A DNA stretch of 64,000 bases from Inonotus obliquus (GCA_032164295.1 JAJHTX010000002.1:1798001-1862000); one strand, 5' to 3'; shown: positions 33,368-46,121, numbered from the stretch's first letter. Numbers and translations are program-made. The notes: generated from the sequence alone by a model not told the origin.

Positions 33368-36340
33368 CCAGTACCACCAGGAACACATCAGTATTGATCG
33401 GCAGGGGCTCAAATCTCTTGTCCTGAGGACTTTTCATCCAGGGGTACTATATGCTACGTTTTCATTGGTATCTTGTCCTCCCTATGTTAGGAATCTGCTC
33501 TCGTAAGCATTATTCGATCCCTTCTTTTTCCTTTTTCGTCATCCCTTCTTTTATCTTCCAACGTTGTGACTCGAACCTACGACCCCTCACTCCTTTCCTT
33601 CCCATTAGATAATGACTGAACCGCCGACTGACACTTGTTGGTCTGTGCACCTTCTTTGACATTGGTCTGTGCACACTTAATGTCGTAGATAGTCCTGCGG
33701 TCCAATACAGTATAAAAGGAGTAGGGAGACCACCTTAGCCACCTTGGCTTTGGTATCTTCTCTACCTCCCGGTGTTAAGTCAAACTTGGTGTGCTGTCCT
33801 TCTAAGGGAGCGAAGCTCACCTCGATGCTGCGCTTCGTAAGCATAGTAAGCTGGCTGGGATGGGATGATTGCCAAGCTCACTCCTCCGTTGTCGACATGG
33901 CTGCGGCTGGCTTGTGATGGTAGACCTCGGGGATACGTGTTCGCCTGGGTTTTTATCTGGGCACGTGCCTCTGTCCCCAGGCGTCGGCCTTTATGGTCGG
34001 CATGGGTTTGCTGTTGTGGGTTAGCATTCGTGGTCTACGTCTTCGACGTACTTCTCTAGGATCCGGGTATCTCCCGTGGCCTAGTCCACTCTCGCGACGT
34101 GCTAGAGATGGGTGGCGAGACCCTCGCTCCCCGCTGTCTGTCTCGAAGTCTCTTTCGTGTTATTCTCTGATCGTCTACTAGTCTAGTCTGCTGGCCTGAC
34201 GATGTCCCTCCTCTTGACCTCGTAGGAGAAGTATTCAAGTGTCGACTGTGGGTACAATCCCTTTCACAAGTCGCTTAGGTGTTATGGTGCGCACCTCCCC
34301 TGTGAAGAGTCCCCGCATGCTGTCTCATCGACGTGACGAACGAAGAATGTCTCGACCTCACGGTTGAGCATGTTGGCCTCCCCTTACGTTGGAGCCGTAG
34401 TTCAGCGTTAGGATTATTACCTTGCCCGGCAACGTAATGTCGACCGTGTATTCTGATAAGTCCTCCTTCCTTTCGCCCCCACCCCTTCCTCTTCCGATCT
34501 TGACGTTGTAAGGGATCTAGGGTGCTATGCCAATCCTTCACGGGTGCGGACAGTGCTCTGGTGATACGATGTTGAGGTTAACCCTATACCAATGTCCGGC
34601 ATCTCGCTGGATGTCATCTCCAATGCAGAGCTGTTACTGTATCACAAACAGGGTTTGACGAGACGTACCACACTCGTCATAGGAGTGCTCGTTGGTGAGA
34701 CTCTAGTATGTGTGTGGATGTGCTAGGTGTACAGGCACAGGGAGCAGAGTCGTACTGCATTACAAACGACGGTGTGAGGGCATTACCGATAGCTCTTAAT
34801 GTAGTCTGCTGGGGAGTGTTGCGTAGTAGACATACCAGTAGTGTCCTGGGTCATTAAAGCACAACACACCTCCGTCTACGACGTTGGTGCCAGTCTCATG
34901 GTTGGATGGTTTTACCGTCTGATCCTATGGCTGAGGGATGTGCCTGAGATAGGACGTCATGGTGTTCTGTGGATGGCAGGATGTAGTTCCTCGCCTGAGG
35001 TTGCAGAGTTGTACTGCGTAACAAACAACGTCGTGACGCATGGACGTTAGCGTGTCTCTCCGATGTCCTCTTAGTAGGATAGACTAGTGGGTGGTTGTGT
35101 AGTAGACGTACCTGAGTCGTCCAGGGATATTAAACGAGGTTACCAAGGGTGTGCCTTACCTCGCGCGGTGCCTTTCTTCGGCATCGTACCTTCTTGGTTT
35201 AGGGGTTATACCTCTAGGCCTCGTACTCTGGGATAGGCGTGCTATGGGTGTGGGAACCCCAGGGCCGCTGTCACCTTCCCTCCGACGTGTTGTGTGGATA
35301 TCGTCCCCTCCTCAACTCCAAAGCCCTTTAGGTTAGTAGTGGTGGTTCGACTACTGCTGGTCTTCTTCTCTCGTCTTCCTTGACGACCGTACCGACCCCT
35401 TGCCTTCCTCTCTTACCTCTTAGGATGGGGTTGTGTGGGTTATTCTCTCGTGACCTCGTACTACCTCCTCACGTGATACCGCTCGGCTCCCCATGCCGAG
35501 GTACGTAAGGCTATGCTAGATTTACGCCTTACACCCTAGCCCTTTCTTGTTGTCCCCCTGATGGTGCTGCAATATTCACTTTCCTTGTTACATTTTTCTG
35601 CAGACTTTTCTTTGTTTTGATCTTCCTTTTTACTTTCTCCTTTTGGACTTATGAGCTAACTATGGTACAGTAGTATAAATATCTCCTCCTGTACATAGTA
35701 GTTCTTCAGGTAATCTTAGGAGCTAGCCTCTAGCGTGAGGGCTCGGGTTTCCTCACCCCCTTCTCAGTCTCATCTCAGTCCCATCTCAGCTTTGTCTTGA
35801 GTTCTGTTTCAGTTCTGCTCTAGTGAACCGTCAGAGTTAGCCTTCCATACGAGAGCTCAGATTTACTTTCCAGCATAGTCGACACCTCTCTGCCACCAGT
35901 CTCTCTCATTCAGTCTCTTGCTATACCACCTAGTGCCAGTTGTTTTCTTGCAGTACCGACCTGTACCAATGTTTTTCCCATGGTACCGACCTTTTGTTAT
36001 CCTTCGTATTTTGCACATCCACCTTTCGTTTCTGTATTAACCTTTTGTTTTACAACATTTCTTCACATACCGATCCCGTTCGTTTAAGTACTAACCTGTA
36101 CCAACATTTTTCCCATGGTACTGACCCTCCTAATTCTGGACAAGAACACATTCCCCTGACGTCTAGCTGGTCCAGCACCTCTTTCTATTATTCCTTTGAC
36201 TCCCCTTACTTCCCCTTTCTACAAACAACAAGTACCGTGAGCATACTGGATAAGTACCACCTTATTTGGCCCTCCCCCTTTTTTATACCATACACCCCTA
36301 GACCGATACCTCCGGTATCGGCCACGATCACACACATTTA
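33368..36340 (+). repeat. Family B repeat, plus copy, split by family C copy 1
   Basis: 33,368-33,484 and 35,534-36,340 together match 56,000-56,910. The TATA stretch (GTATAAATATCTCC) lies at about 35,673. The right end at 36,340 is ACACATTTA, preceded by the hairpin CCGATACC-TCC-GGTATCGG (36,303-36,321) with 19 nt between hairpin and end. Dense in GTACC motifs. Short frames such as 35,940-36,341 are repeat DNA, not a recognised protein. Confidence 0.75.
33485..35533 (+). mobile_element. Family C LTR-like element, copy 1
   Basis: 2,049 bp, TGTTAGGAATC..GCCTTACA, with 5-bp duplication CCCTA (33,480-33,484 and 35,534-35,538). The host sequence rejoins across it (TTGTCCTCCCTA + GCCCTTTCTTGTTG, intact at 56,110-56,130). 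A TATA box (GTATAAAAGG) lies at about 33,711, close to the left end. No conserved protein; the long remainder behaves like R-U5 sequence. A tRNA-like block is read on the minus strand at 33,550-33,630. Confidence 0.82.
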
Positions 36341-36440
36341 ATGTTCTAATCTAGTACTATCACCTACATCACAGACTTCGGTCCCTTGTGATTAAGTGGT
36401 AGCTCGCCTCCTTGTGATCATCAACGTCCTAGATCCTCAT

Positions 36441-37489
36441 GATCAATGTTCCTAATGATGCAGAGCATAACATGGGGGAGGGCTAATACATGCCAGTACT
36501 TAACCAGTACGGTCATGGTACTTGTTGTCTATGAAAAGGGGGAATTAATGGACTGGCTAGAAGTGAATGGTATGAGACTCTGGTATAAAAAGAGTAGGTT
36601 AGAGCATGGGAAAAACCTCGGTACAGGTCAGTACAAGGGAGAACGTAGCAAAACAAAAGTCTAACATCATGGGAAAAATGTTGGTATAGGTCGGAACGTG
36701 GAGAAATGTTGTCAAGCAAAAAGGTCAGTACAGAAACAAAAGGGTAATGTGCAAAATACAAAGGATAACAAAAGGTCAGTACTGTGGGAAAAACATCGGT
36801 ACAGGTCAGTACTGCAAGAAAACAACTAGCACGAGGTGGTATAGCAAGAAACAGAATAGGGGAGACTGGTAGCTAAGAGGTGTTGACTGTGCTGGGAAGT
36901 AAAACTGAGCCCTCACATATAGAAGGCTAACTCTGAAGGTTCTCTAGGGTAGAACTGGGACAGAACTTGAGACAAAGCTGAGACGAGACTGAGATGAGAC
37001 TAAGAAAGGGTGAGAAAACCCAAGCCCTCATGCTAGAGGCTAGCTCCTAAGATTACCTCGAGAGCTACTATATACAGAAGGAGATATTTATACTACTGTA
37101 CCATAGTTAGCTGAATAGTCCAAAAGGAGAAAGTAAAAAAGGAAGATCAAAACATAGAAAAGTCTACAGAAAAATGTAACAAGGAAAGTGAATATTGCAG
37201 CACCATCAGGGGGACAACAAGAAAGGGCTAGGGAGGACAAGATACCAATGAAAATGTAGCATATAGTACCCCTGGATGAAAAGTCCTCAGGACAAGAGAT
37301 TTGAGCCCCTGCCGATCAATACCAATGCATTTCAGGTGGTGCCAGATCCGAAAACCTTAATGGATACTGACCCTGAGCTTTTATAAAGAACCGGCATGCA
37401 TAGTCCAACCATCAGGAATGAATACCAGAGAGAGAGACATCTGATTGATGTCATGAGAGCATGTTGAATTGTCAAAATGTCTCGGTACC
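36441..37489 (-). repeat. Family B repeat, minus copy (tail-to-tail with the plus copy)
   Basis: Reverse complement of the family B body; for example GCAGCACCATCAGGGGGACA near 37,200 mirrors 35,560. It lacks the terminal hairpin on its left. About 100 bp of unrelated sequence (36,341-36,440) separates it from the plus copy. Its right end meets family C copy 2 at 37,489, and a further 23 bp of it reappear after that insertion (42,597-42,619). Confidence 0.7.
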
Positions 37490-39020
37490 TGTTACGACGT
37501 ACTTTTCACAAGCATTTGCCGATCCCTTTTTCTTCCCTTTTCGTCATCTATTCTTTAATCTTCCGATGTCGTGATTCGAACCCATGATCTCTCACTCCTT
37601 TCTTTCTCTTACATAAAAAGACTGAACTGCTGACTGACACTAGTTGGTCTGTGCACCGTCTTTGACGTTGGTCTGTACACGCTCAATGTCGTAGATAGTC
37701 CCACGCTCCCAAATAGTATAAAAGGAGTGGAGAGTCCACCATAGCCACCTTGGCTTTGGTATTCTCTCCATCTCCTGGTGTTAAGTCATCTGATGCGTGC
37801 TGTCCTTCTAAGGGGGCAAAGCCCATCTCGACACTGTGCATCGTAAGTGCAGTAAAGCCGTGGAGACAGGGTTAATTGCCTGGCTCACCTCTACCAATGT
37901 CGACTCGGGTTGCATCTGGCTCGCCCAGATCTTGTAGCCTTGGGTCTATGACGTTGGGTTCTCTCAGATCTAGTTGCGACCGACGAGACTCCATCACCCC
38001 CCGTTGCTAGCTTCGACAATCTCTTATACATATTCTCTGATCGTCCTCTAGTCTAGTTTCCTAGTACGACGATGCCCCTCTGATTAACCTCGTGGGAGGG
38101 GTGCTCAAGTGCCGACTGTGAGTACAATCCTGTTGACGAGTTGTCTTAGGTGTCGCGGTGCGCTCCTTCCATCTGTTAGCCTTTGTGCATCGTCAGTGTC
38201 CCCTGTGATACCTTTGACGGTGTACAATGCAGTAGTAGAGTTCTTGCAAGCTGCTTCATCGACGATGACAAATGACAAATGTCTCGGCCTTCAGACCGAG
38301 TATGTAGGCTTCCCCTTACGTTGGAGATGTAGTTCAGCATTAAGGTTTATTACCCAGGCCCGGCGGCAGTAATGTCGACCATGTAAATCTGATAAGTCCT
38401 TCTCCCTTCGCCTTCCTCCCTTTCCGATCTCGACGTCGTAAGTGATCTAGGGAGTGGTGCCAAGCCTTTATGGGTGAGGACTATTCCTTGGTGATATGAT
38501 GTTGGGGTTGCCCCTATACCAATATCTGGCTCTTTGCTGGATATCATCTTCAATGCAGAGCTGTTACTGTACCACAAACAGGGTTTGACGAGGAGTGCCT
38601 TACTTGTCATCGGAGCGCTCGCCGATGAGGCTCTAGTATGTGTGTTGACACGCTAGGTGCACAGGCACGGGGAGCAGAGACCTACTGTGTTACAAACGTT
38701 GGTGTGACGGCATTACCGCTAGCTCTCAATGTAGTCAGCAGGGGAGTGTTGCGAAGTAGACGTACCAGTAGCGCTCTGGGATATTAAAGCGTATACACCT
38801 CCGTCTATGACATTGGTGCCAGTCTCGTGGTTGGGTGGTTTAACCATCTGATCCCATGGCTGAGGGACATGCCTGAGATAGGACGTCATGATGTATTGTG
38901 GATGATGGGATGTAGTTCCTTGTCTGAGGTTGCAGAGTCACACTGCGTAATAAACGACATCGTGACGCATGGACGTTAGCATGTCTCTTCGATGTCCTCT
39001 CTGTAGGATAGACCGGTGGG

Positions 39021-40634
39021 TGTTAGAAAAGCAATACAATTCACTATTACTAAGCCTGATTGATAACCGAAGTAACCCCAATATGAATTGGATACAGGAA
39101 AGGTTGAATGCGGTTACACGAGCACTACAACAGCCAATAATACCAGCAACACCAAGACCAGGAGTGTTACAGTATTGTAGCATATGTAGACCAGCACATG
39201 AGATAGCAGAAAAGCTACTTCGAGAGATACTGAAGGAAATAATATACTCAGCAATCGTCAAGGGACAATCGGACGTTATGATTAGGAGACGATTCATTGT
39301 AATGAACTATGAACCGAATACAACTGTACGGAAGGCTTATGAACGAGAAGTCAGGTTACTCTCATACGATAATCATTACTTCCTATTGGCAATAGGAATA
39401 CGAAACGTGGCTTCAGAACAAGATAATCACCAATGCGATGTAGCAGTACTAGACATCGATATACCATACAGGAATGAACCTGAACATATCGCAAGAGAGT
39501 CAGCTTACAAGTGGACCGACTATCTAGTCCAAAGACTTAAGCAATTACTGACAGGAGGAAGAACAGTTGTAGAAGTAAAGGAAGGTCGACATGGAGGAAT
39601 AATAAGGATCAAAGGAATCCGAGGCAGATCACTAGCAGACATAGCAGTAGCACCAGGATACATTAGAGTGCAGCAAGTAATTAATAACATCGACACACCT
39701 GGGGCAATAACATTACCAAGATGGCGGAGTGTAGGAACACAAACAGAGCCGATACAGACACCCGTATGGCACGTGACCCAAACATTACCAAGTATGGCAG
39801 AGTTTGATCGACGGCTTCGAAGCCGATCACATGTTATGAACCTCGACCATGTAATGCACTAGGGCAGCACCAGACTAAGTGGAAGGGGATAGATTACTAA
39901 GACGAGGACTGAAAGGTAATAGGAATATGACATAAGGTATTTAGAGTCATAGGAAAACAGGTATGACCGGAACCGATATGAACAAGTCATACGGCAATGC
40001 ACAGCAGCTAGCATCGAGTATGACTAGGTCTGAAAGTAGTTACATTGAAGCGAACGGACCAACAGTAGATAATTCCTATACTAGGCAGGCATGTAAAATA
40101 GTATAAATAGGAGGCCATCGTAGGGCCAACCCAGCAGTTTAATCCAAGTCCAGAGACTCAGAGTAAACCTCACAGAAAGTCTCCAGTTGATCGATAAACA
40201 ACCTCCGCACTAAGAACCCAATAAGCACTTGAGAGCGACACTCCTTAAGCTAATCAACAGTGTGAGTTGAAGCTTAGGTAAAATACGGATAGCAGCTAGA
40301 CTGTCTCTCCCTATCGTCAGCCGGAGTGCTAATTGATCAAAGTGTGGTAAGCATTGATCTCTCATACCTCTCTTATCGTGTCCAACAAGTGTTAGTACAG
40401 ACAGTTAAGGTTATCACTTAGTTATCAGTATAACTAACATTACGATAATAGTATTAGACCGCAGGCTACAGAAGTTGGTTGATAGTTGTTTTAGACGGAG
40501 CTTAACACATCCCCTAAGGTAGCTATTGATTCCACAGCTATAGTAGCATAGTGGATTTGGATTAACCCCTCTTTCGAGGCAACAACCAGATCTAGACGCC
40601 GATCCTACCAGATCAGCGCCTCCCCGAATTAACA
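39021..40634 (+). mobile_element. ORF-bearing solo LTR, copy 4
   Basis: 1,614 bp, TGTTAGAAAAGC..CGAATTAACA, duplication GTGGG (39,016-39,020 and 40,635-40,639). The empty site is visible in family C copy 1 near 35,088 (TAGTGGGTGGTTGTG). The ORF (39,083-39,862) is followed by a TATA box (GTATAAATAG, 40,101-40,110) and a block GGAGGCCATCGTAG conserved in copy 5. Confidence 0.9.
39083..39862 (+). CDS. LTR-encoded CxxC protein, copy 4 (intact)
   Basis: 259 codons starting MNWIQERLNAV; the open frame extends leftward outside the LTR but this is the first ATG inside it. It is clearly homologous to copy 5 along its length: WIQERL, QQPIIPATPR, CSICRPAHEIA, LLREILKEIIY, DVMIRRRF, KAYEREVRLLSYD, HYFLLAIGIRNVA, CDVAVLDIDI, ARESAYKW and PGYIRVQ. 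I do not know this family. A CxxC pair and an alternating hydrophobic/acidic core (VLDIDI) are the strongest fixed points. No membrane segment or signal peptide. It sits upstream of the LTR's TATA box, a U3 position, so it would need its own promoter or read-through from outside. Confidence 0.75.
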   Translation: MNWIQERLNAVTRALQQPIIPATPRPGVLQYCSICRPAHEIAEKLLREILKEIIYSAIVKGQSDVMIRRRFIVMNYEPNTTVRKAYEREVRLLSYDNHYFLLAIGIRNVASEQDNHQCDVAVLDIDIPYRNEPEHIARESAYKWTDYLVQRLKQLLTGGRTVVEVKEGRHGGIIRIKGIRGRSLADIAVAPGYIRVQQVINNIDTPGAITLPRWRSVGTQTEPIQTPVWHVTQTLPSMAEFDRRLRSRSHVMNLDHVMH

Positions 40635-40639
40635 GTGGG

Positions 40640-41096
40640 TGGTTGTGTAGCAGACATACCTGAGTCGTACAGGGATATTAAACGAGGTTACTGCGGGTGT
40701 GCCTTACCGTGCGCGTCGTCTTCCTTCGACGGCGTATCTCCTTGGTTTAGGGGTTATATCTCTAGACCTCGTACTCTGGGATATACGTGCTAAGGGTGTG
40801 GGAATCCTTGGGCCGTTGTCATCATCCCTCCGACGTATTACGTGTCTTCCGTCCCTTCCTAAACTCCGACGCCCTCTTGGTTAGTAGTAGTGGTTCGACT
40901 GCTGCTCACCTTCTCCTCTCGTCTTCTCTGGCAACCATACCGTTATCCTCCTTTCCTTCTCCTTCGACGTTGTCCCTCCTCCGTCATCCTTAGGAACCTC
41001 CTCCTACCACCCATGGATGAGGTTATGTGGTTAGTTATCATGTGACCTTGTCCATCCTACCCACGTGATGCGACTCGGCCCCCTGTGCCGAGGTAC
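40640..41096. other. Family C sequence between two nested LTRs
   Basis: Continuation of family C copy 2, matching 35,089-35,510 of copy 1. No gene seen. Confidence 0.6.
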
Positions 41097-41101
41097 GTTA
41101 A

Positions 41102-42566
41102 TGTTAGAAAGGTAGTATTATCCATCATTAATAAGCCAATAACTATGAGCGTCCTACGTTGGATACAAGAGCGGTTAGCGGCAGTAATACAAGTACTAGA
41201 ACAGCCCATCGTTCCTCCGACACCGCGAAGCAATATATTACGATGTTGCAACACGTGCCGCCCAGCTAAAGAACTAGCTGGAGGACTAATGCGAGAATTA
41301 ATCAGAGAGATCACGTACGGAGACATAATGAACGGACAAGCCGATATAATGATACGACGTCGATTTGTAGAACTAACCTACGACCCTAACCAACAAATGC
41401 AAAAGGCTTATGAAAGGGAGATACGAGTATTATCCTACGACGCCGGACACTTTGTAATGATGATCGGAATACGAAACGTAGCACAGGAAGGAAGACACGA
41501 ACGATGCGACACAGCTATAGTAGATGTTGACATTGCCTACAAGCGAGACCAAGCCGGAACGAACGAGAGAACTGCATATGCTTGGGGGCATTGGATAATG
41601 AATTACATAAGTCGAGGATTACATTATGGATATACCATAATGGAAATAAAGGTAGAACAGTACGGCGGAGTAATACACCTACAAGGAGTACAAGGGATAA
41701 CCCTACAACGCGCCAGGACAACGCCAGGATATACACGAGTGCAAACTATTCGAAACTGGCTGACTGTACCACGACCGATCCTACCGATACCAACGAGACC
41801 CGAAATACAAGGACAGATGACTCAGCAATTACCTAGAATAGCTGAATTAGATCAAGTGCCGTTACCTACACAAGGATCAAACCTATCTACAAGATGGTAC
41901 CGCCCACTACACTAAACTAATCAAAGAGAGGCTAGTAACACAGAGGTAGTGAAATGAGGAAGGAAGTAAAGAGAAAGCACGGACCAGGTATCATAGAGGA
42001 AGAAACAGATAAATACCATAAACAGTAAGTAACAAGGTAGTAACGTCACACATGTAAATTAGTATATAAGGAGGCCATCGTAGAGCCGACCTAGCAGTTT
42101 AATCCAAGTCAAGGGACCCTACCATAAGTCCCTAAGTTAAAATCGTAACATCAATTACTTGCGAGCCAGTAAATTACCAGTAGCGACACGGCTGAACTAA
42201 ACCGATTGTGTGGAATCGAAGTAAAGCTAAAAATACGGATTGCAACTAGATTGTTCTCCCTATTGTCTGCACGGTACGAGCTACTCACAACGTAGTGCGA
42301 TTCCCGATATTCCCTTATCGTGAATAACAATCAGTATAACAATCGTGTCTGCACGCCGACTTAATACTGTACGATTATAGTATCAGGTTCAACTGCAATA
42401 TTAGTTAGTTGCTAGTTGTTTCAGATCGGATCAGCTACACAGTCCACTAAGGTGATTAGCAATTCCATAACCAGTATTGTAGAATTTGGATTAACCCCTC
42501 AAACCGAGGAATTAGCCAGATTGGTCCATCGATCAAGAATCAACGAACCCTCCACGGAGATAAACA
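41102..42566 (+). mobile_element. ORF-bearing solo LTR, copy 5
   Basis: 1,465 bp, TGTTAGAAAGG..GGAGATAAACA, duplication GTTAA (41,097-41,101 and 42,567-42,571). ORF 41,145-41,915, then TATA (AGTATATAAGG, about 42,060-42,071) and the block GGAGGCCATCGTAG shared with copy 4, followed by a conserved leader-like region. Confidence 0.9.
41145..41915 (+). CDS. LTR-encoded CxxC protein, copy 5 (intact)
   Basis: 256 codons starting MSVLRWIQERLAAV, the first ATG inside the LTR. It shares with copy 4 the start WIQERL, the Cys motif (CNTCRPAKELA), MIRRRF, KAYEREIRVLSYD, IGIRNVAQE, CDTAIVDVDIAY and PGYTRVQ. Length (256 versus 259 residues) and order are conserved, while DNA has diverged with many third-position changes. 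That pattern argues for past selection on the protein. Function unknown; no match to gag, protease, RT, integrase or a known transposase is apparent. Confidence 0.75.
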   Translation: MSVLRWIQERLAAVIQVLEQPIVPPTPRSNILRCCNTCRPAKELAGGLMRELIREITYGDIMNGQADIMIRRRFVELTYDPNQQMQKAYEREIRVLSYDAGHFVMMIGIRNVAQEGRHERCDTAIVDVDIAYKRDQAGTNERTAYAWGHWIMNYISRGLHYGYTIMEIKVEQYGGVIHLQGVQGITLQRARTTPGYTRVQTIRNWLTVPRPILPIPTRPEIQGQMTQQLPRIAELDQVPLPTQGSNLSTRWYRPLH

Positions 42567-45500
42567 GTTAAGACTATTCCAGTTTACGTCTTAACAGTAC
42601 CGAGTTTCTCAGCACTCGGTAAAGGGTAATACTGGAGGCTACGATCGATATGGGCTTAATTCTGCGATTCTACCACTTCTTCCAATTAACAATACTTCTG
42701 CGATTCTACCGCTTCTTACTTCTCTTCGGACCACAGTACTTCTGCCATCCTATCTACGCCTGCGGTTCCGATGAAGTACGAGGCTTCTGCAATTCAACAA
42801 GGCTAAGATTGATTGAGAACTGGTCCTGCATGTGTTTAGCCAGACTTCTGTGCCAATACCAAATCACCAATTCCTACACCCGTCTTCCATCACAGTACCA
42901 AACCACCAGGCTCCGATACCGATGATACCAATACCGTACCGTCCACCCATCCGGATACCGACGCTTAATAGTCCACATTTAGCCGATACTACACCCTCGA
43001 CGGCCAATACCAAGGGAAAGGCTCACAAGCTACGATCAGTCTGCCATACGTTGCTGCGGAGAGTTGGATCATTGTCGAAGCTCCAAGTCCGTCGGTCTGC
43101 CCTTCTGTACCGCCATGTATTGATACTGACGATACCGGTGTTGATACCGATGGCCCACTCCGGTACCGAAGTTTGTGATGTGTGCTAGGTCGAGACCGCA
43201 CCCTCGGAGATCTACGTTGAGAGGAAGGTTGTGAAATGAATCAGGTCCACCATACGCTGCTTCGATCTCGGAGGAGACCATCAATCTGACTCAGAGGCGA
43301 AGCCAAGCAATGCCCAGTCAAGTCAGACAACGCGTACCGATCGATATTGAGGGGCATGAGCGATCTCATTGAAGCCCAGGGACGATCCCAGCGTACTGAT
43401 TGGTACCGAGCGATAGAGTACTCCAATGCCAAGGTTAGGTTGTACCGATATGTCAACATCAGAGCACGCCGTCCGATCGCTCGGTAGATGCCCAGACTGA
43501 TGCTGCACGGATTATGATACTAGAACAAAGGTAAATCTGGATTGATGCACTTCTCCGGAGAAGAAGACAACAGAGCCATCATCAGGAGCGCCCATGCAGT
43601 AGCTTGAGACACGTCCTTACTTTAGCGCTGGTCGACGTCGGTACCGCCACCCTATCTCGGTATCACTTGTCGTGAGTTTTCATTGGGTTCTTGTCTCGTC
43701 CCACCCTATTCTTAGCTTCCCCCTGATAAAACTTCTTATTCATTCATCATATTATGTTTCCCCTGATTATACTTTTACATTCATTTCAACATTATGTTCT
43801 CCTTCTTGTACCGGATTGTGGTACAACTCGACTTGTAAAATTCCTCATTTGGTAAGGTTGGCGAAAGTTAAACTCGACAAGCTGTGATGCGGCACGTGAG
43901 TAACCTTACCTTCCCAATTCGGCACATTCAGTCTCAACACAACAAAATCATAACTCCTCCCTCAACATCAGATTAAGTCAAATTTAGCCTCCGCAGAATT
44001 GTAGGGAATGTATTTCTGTAAGTTTCTGCGGATTTATTTTTTCAAAATTTGGATTTTCGGTGGACCAGTTCCAAAAATTTATAACTTGTATAAAATAGCT
44101 TAAAAATGTGTCTCTAGCTATTTCCCGAGTTTTTGAATTTCCGGACCTTGATTTTCACGGATTACTAATCAATGACAAATATATAATTATGACAAATAGT
44201 TACTATATTTGGAAATTACATAATCGTACATACACAAAGGCGAAGTTAACCACCTGTGCCTCTATCTCCCCTTCTCCCTAATGCCTCCCTCTTCAAAGAG
44301 AAATAAGATCTGGATAAGCAACATAAGAAAGGCATCAGACCAAGTAAGTGATTTTAAGTGATAGAAAGAAAGAATACTTAATACATTATAGAAGGTTATT
44401 GCAACTGAGGCGAAGATTATTGATCCGGATGATGAGAAAAGGCCCTCTGACTTAGAGCCAGAGAGCACTGGTAATTCTGAAGGATCTCCTTCAATAATCA
44501 GTATTGAAAGCGATGACAGTGATAATGAGGCAGACCTTGATCGAGAAGAAGTTATTGCCTCTTCAGCCACAAGTGCTTTCTTTAAGGTACTTTGTGATGG
44601 TTTAGAGCGGTGGTCGAGTTGGATGAAAGAGAGGTCCCGGCCTTGCAGATACAAAAAACTCAGAACTGTTAGCCAGGTACCAGAAAGCACCCTTTGAAGC
44701 CAACGAAAGAGAGCAGCAGAGCAAGAGATATCCCTTCGAAACAAGGGCTTCCGAGACATTCGAGGTTTCTTCCAAGTCAAGGAAAGGGTCAGACATACTG
44801 TAACAGAGAAGAAAACAGAACCAAAGCCAAAACGCACCTTTACTTTGCCCAATGGTCGTCACAGGGGCAACTGGATAACATATTCAGGCTCAACACATTC
44901 ATTTTGCAGCACTCCACCTGCACCTACCACATGCAACGCATTTGCCAGCTCTCTCCAGCAGAATATTACTACTTTCGAAATGCAGACAAATGACGTACCT
45001 TTGCAGACAGGGAAGGCAACTCCCTCTACAGATGATGTTCGCCCTATTCTTGCTACGTCTCATGCAAAGGGTCGATATGAAGAAGTGGACATAAGCCACA
45101 ACGACTTGTATAAGGGCAAACAATCAAGTGAACGAGTTACTGAGATGCCAGATGTCAGCAGTGTTGCACCGAGTGTTGCTGAAACTGTGCTGGATTCCGT
45201 CAGTGCAATGCAAGTCGTGTCGGCCCTATTTGGTGTCCACTCTCAAGAAACTGACATCGACGCACTCATTCGATCTCTTAATCAGCTAGAGGAGGAAGAG
45301 GAGGAAGAGGAAGAAAAGAAGAAAGAGAAGGAGGAGACGGAAGAGGGGAAAGAGATGGAAGAGGAAGAAGAGGAAGGAAATACACCAGTTTATCAGGCAG
45401 CAACACAACAGATTCAATAGTGTCAGCCGAACACATCCAAACCGACAAATACCCAGCCCTCTCTTCATCATTCTTGGCCAGTTGATGCCAGATTCGCTGC

Positions 45501-46121
45501 GCCAAAAAAGACTGATCCTGCTCTTGATGATGCAAAGTGGCGGCTGCAGTGTATTTCGGAGGATAAAAACCTTGATATGTTGTTTCGCACTCGCATTACA
45601 GCCATGTTGATCTTCCTTCGACTATACACGGAGCATGAGTATGGCTGGATTGAAGCATCAATGATGGCATCTTCGATCAGCGCTGGACGTGGTACCCACC
45701 TGGCCCGTTTACTCCGGAAATGGGTCCGCGAAAACCTTATTGACCCACAGGCCCTACCTGTAAACCTGTATGGAAAATGGAAGAGGTCAATTATACATGA
45801 CGAAGACTTTGTGAGCCAGATACACACGCATCTTCAAAGCCTCAACAAAAAGTATTTCTCACCTCAAGATGTTCTCGACTACCTCAATGGCCCACTAGTG
45901 CTCAGCCAACTTGGACGGAGCCACCCCATTTCGCTGCGCACTGCTCAGACCTGGATGAATGCGATGGAATTCTGGTTTGGAAAGTTACAGAATGGGATGT
46001 ATGTAGATGGCCATGAGAGGGAAGACGTCGTCCGCTACCGACAAGAGGTGTTCCTCCCACGTTTTGCTGAGTTTGAGCGGCAGATGCGTGACCCTTCAGA
46101 TGATGTGTTTACAAACGAACG

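Larger units (their letters stand above)
37490..42596 (+). mobile_element. Family C LTR-like element, copy 2, carrying two nested ORF-LTRs
   Basis: Begins TGTTACGACG and ends GTCTTAACA, with duplication GTACC (37,485-37,489 and 42,597-42,601). Its own sequence, in three pieces (37,490-39,015, 40,635-41,096, 42,567-42,596), parallels copy 1 over most of its length. ORF-LTR copies 4 and 5 interrupt it. Stripped of insertions it is about 2.0 kb, the same size as copy 1. Confidence 0.82.

Noticed and set aside
44262..44852. 196-codon minus-strand frame
   Set aside because: It is antisense to the transposase N-terminus, whose plus frame shows family features; the minus frame matches nothing I know.
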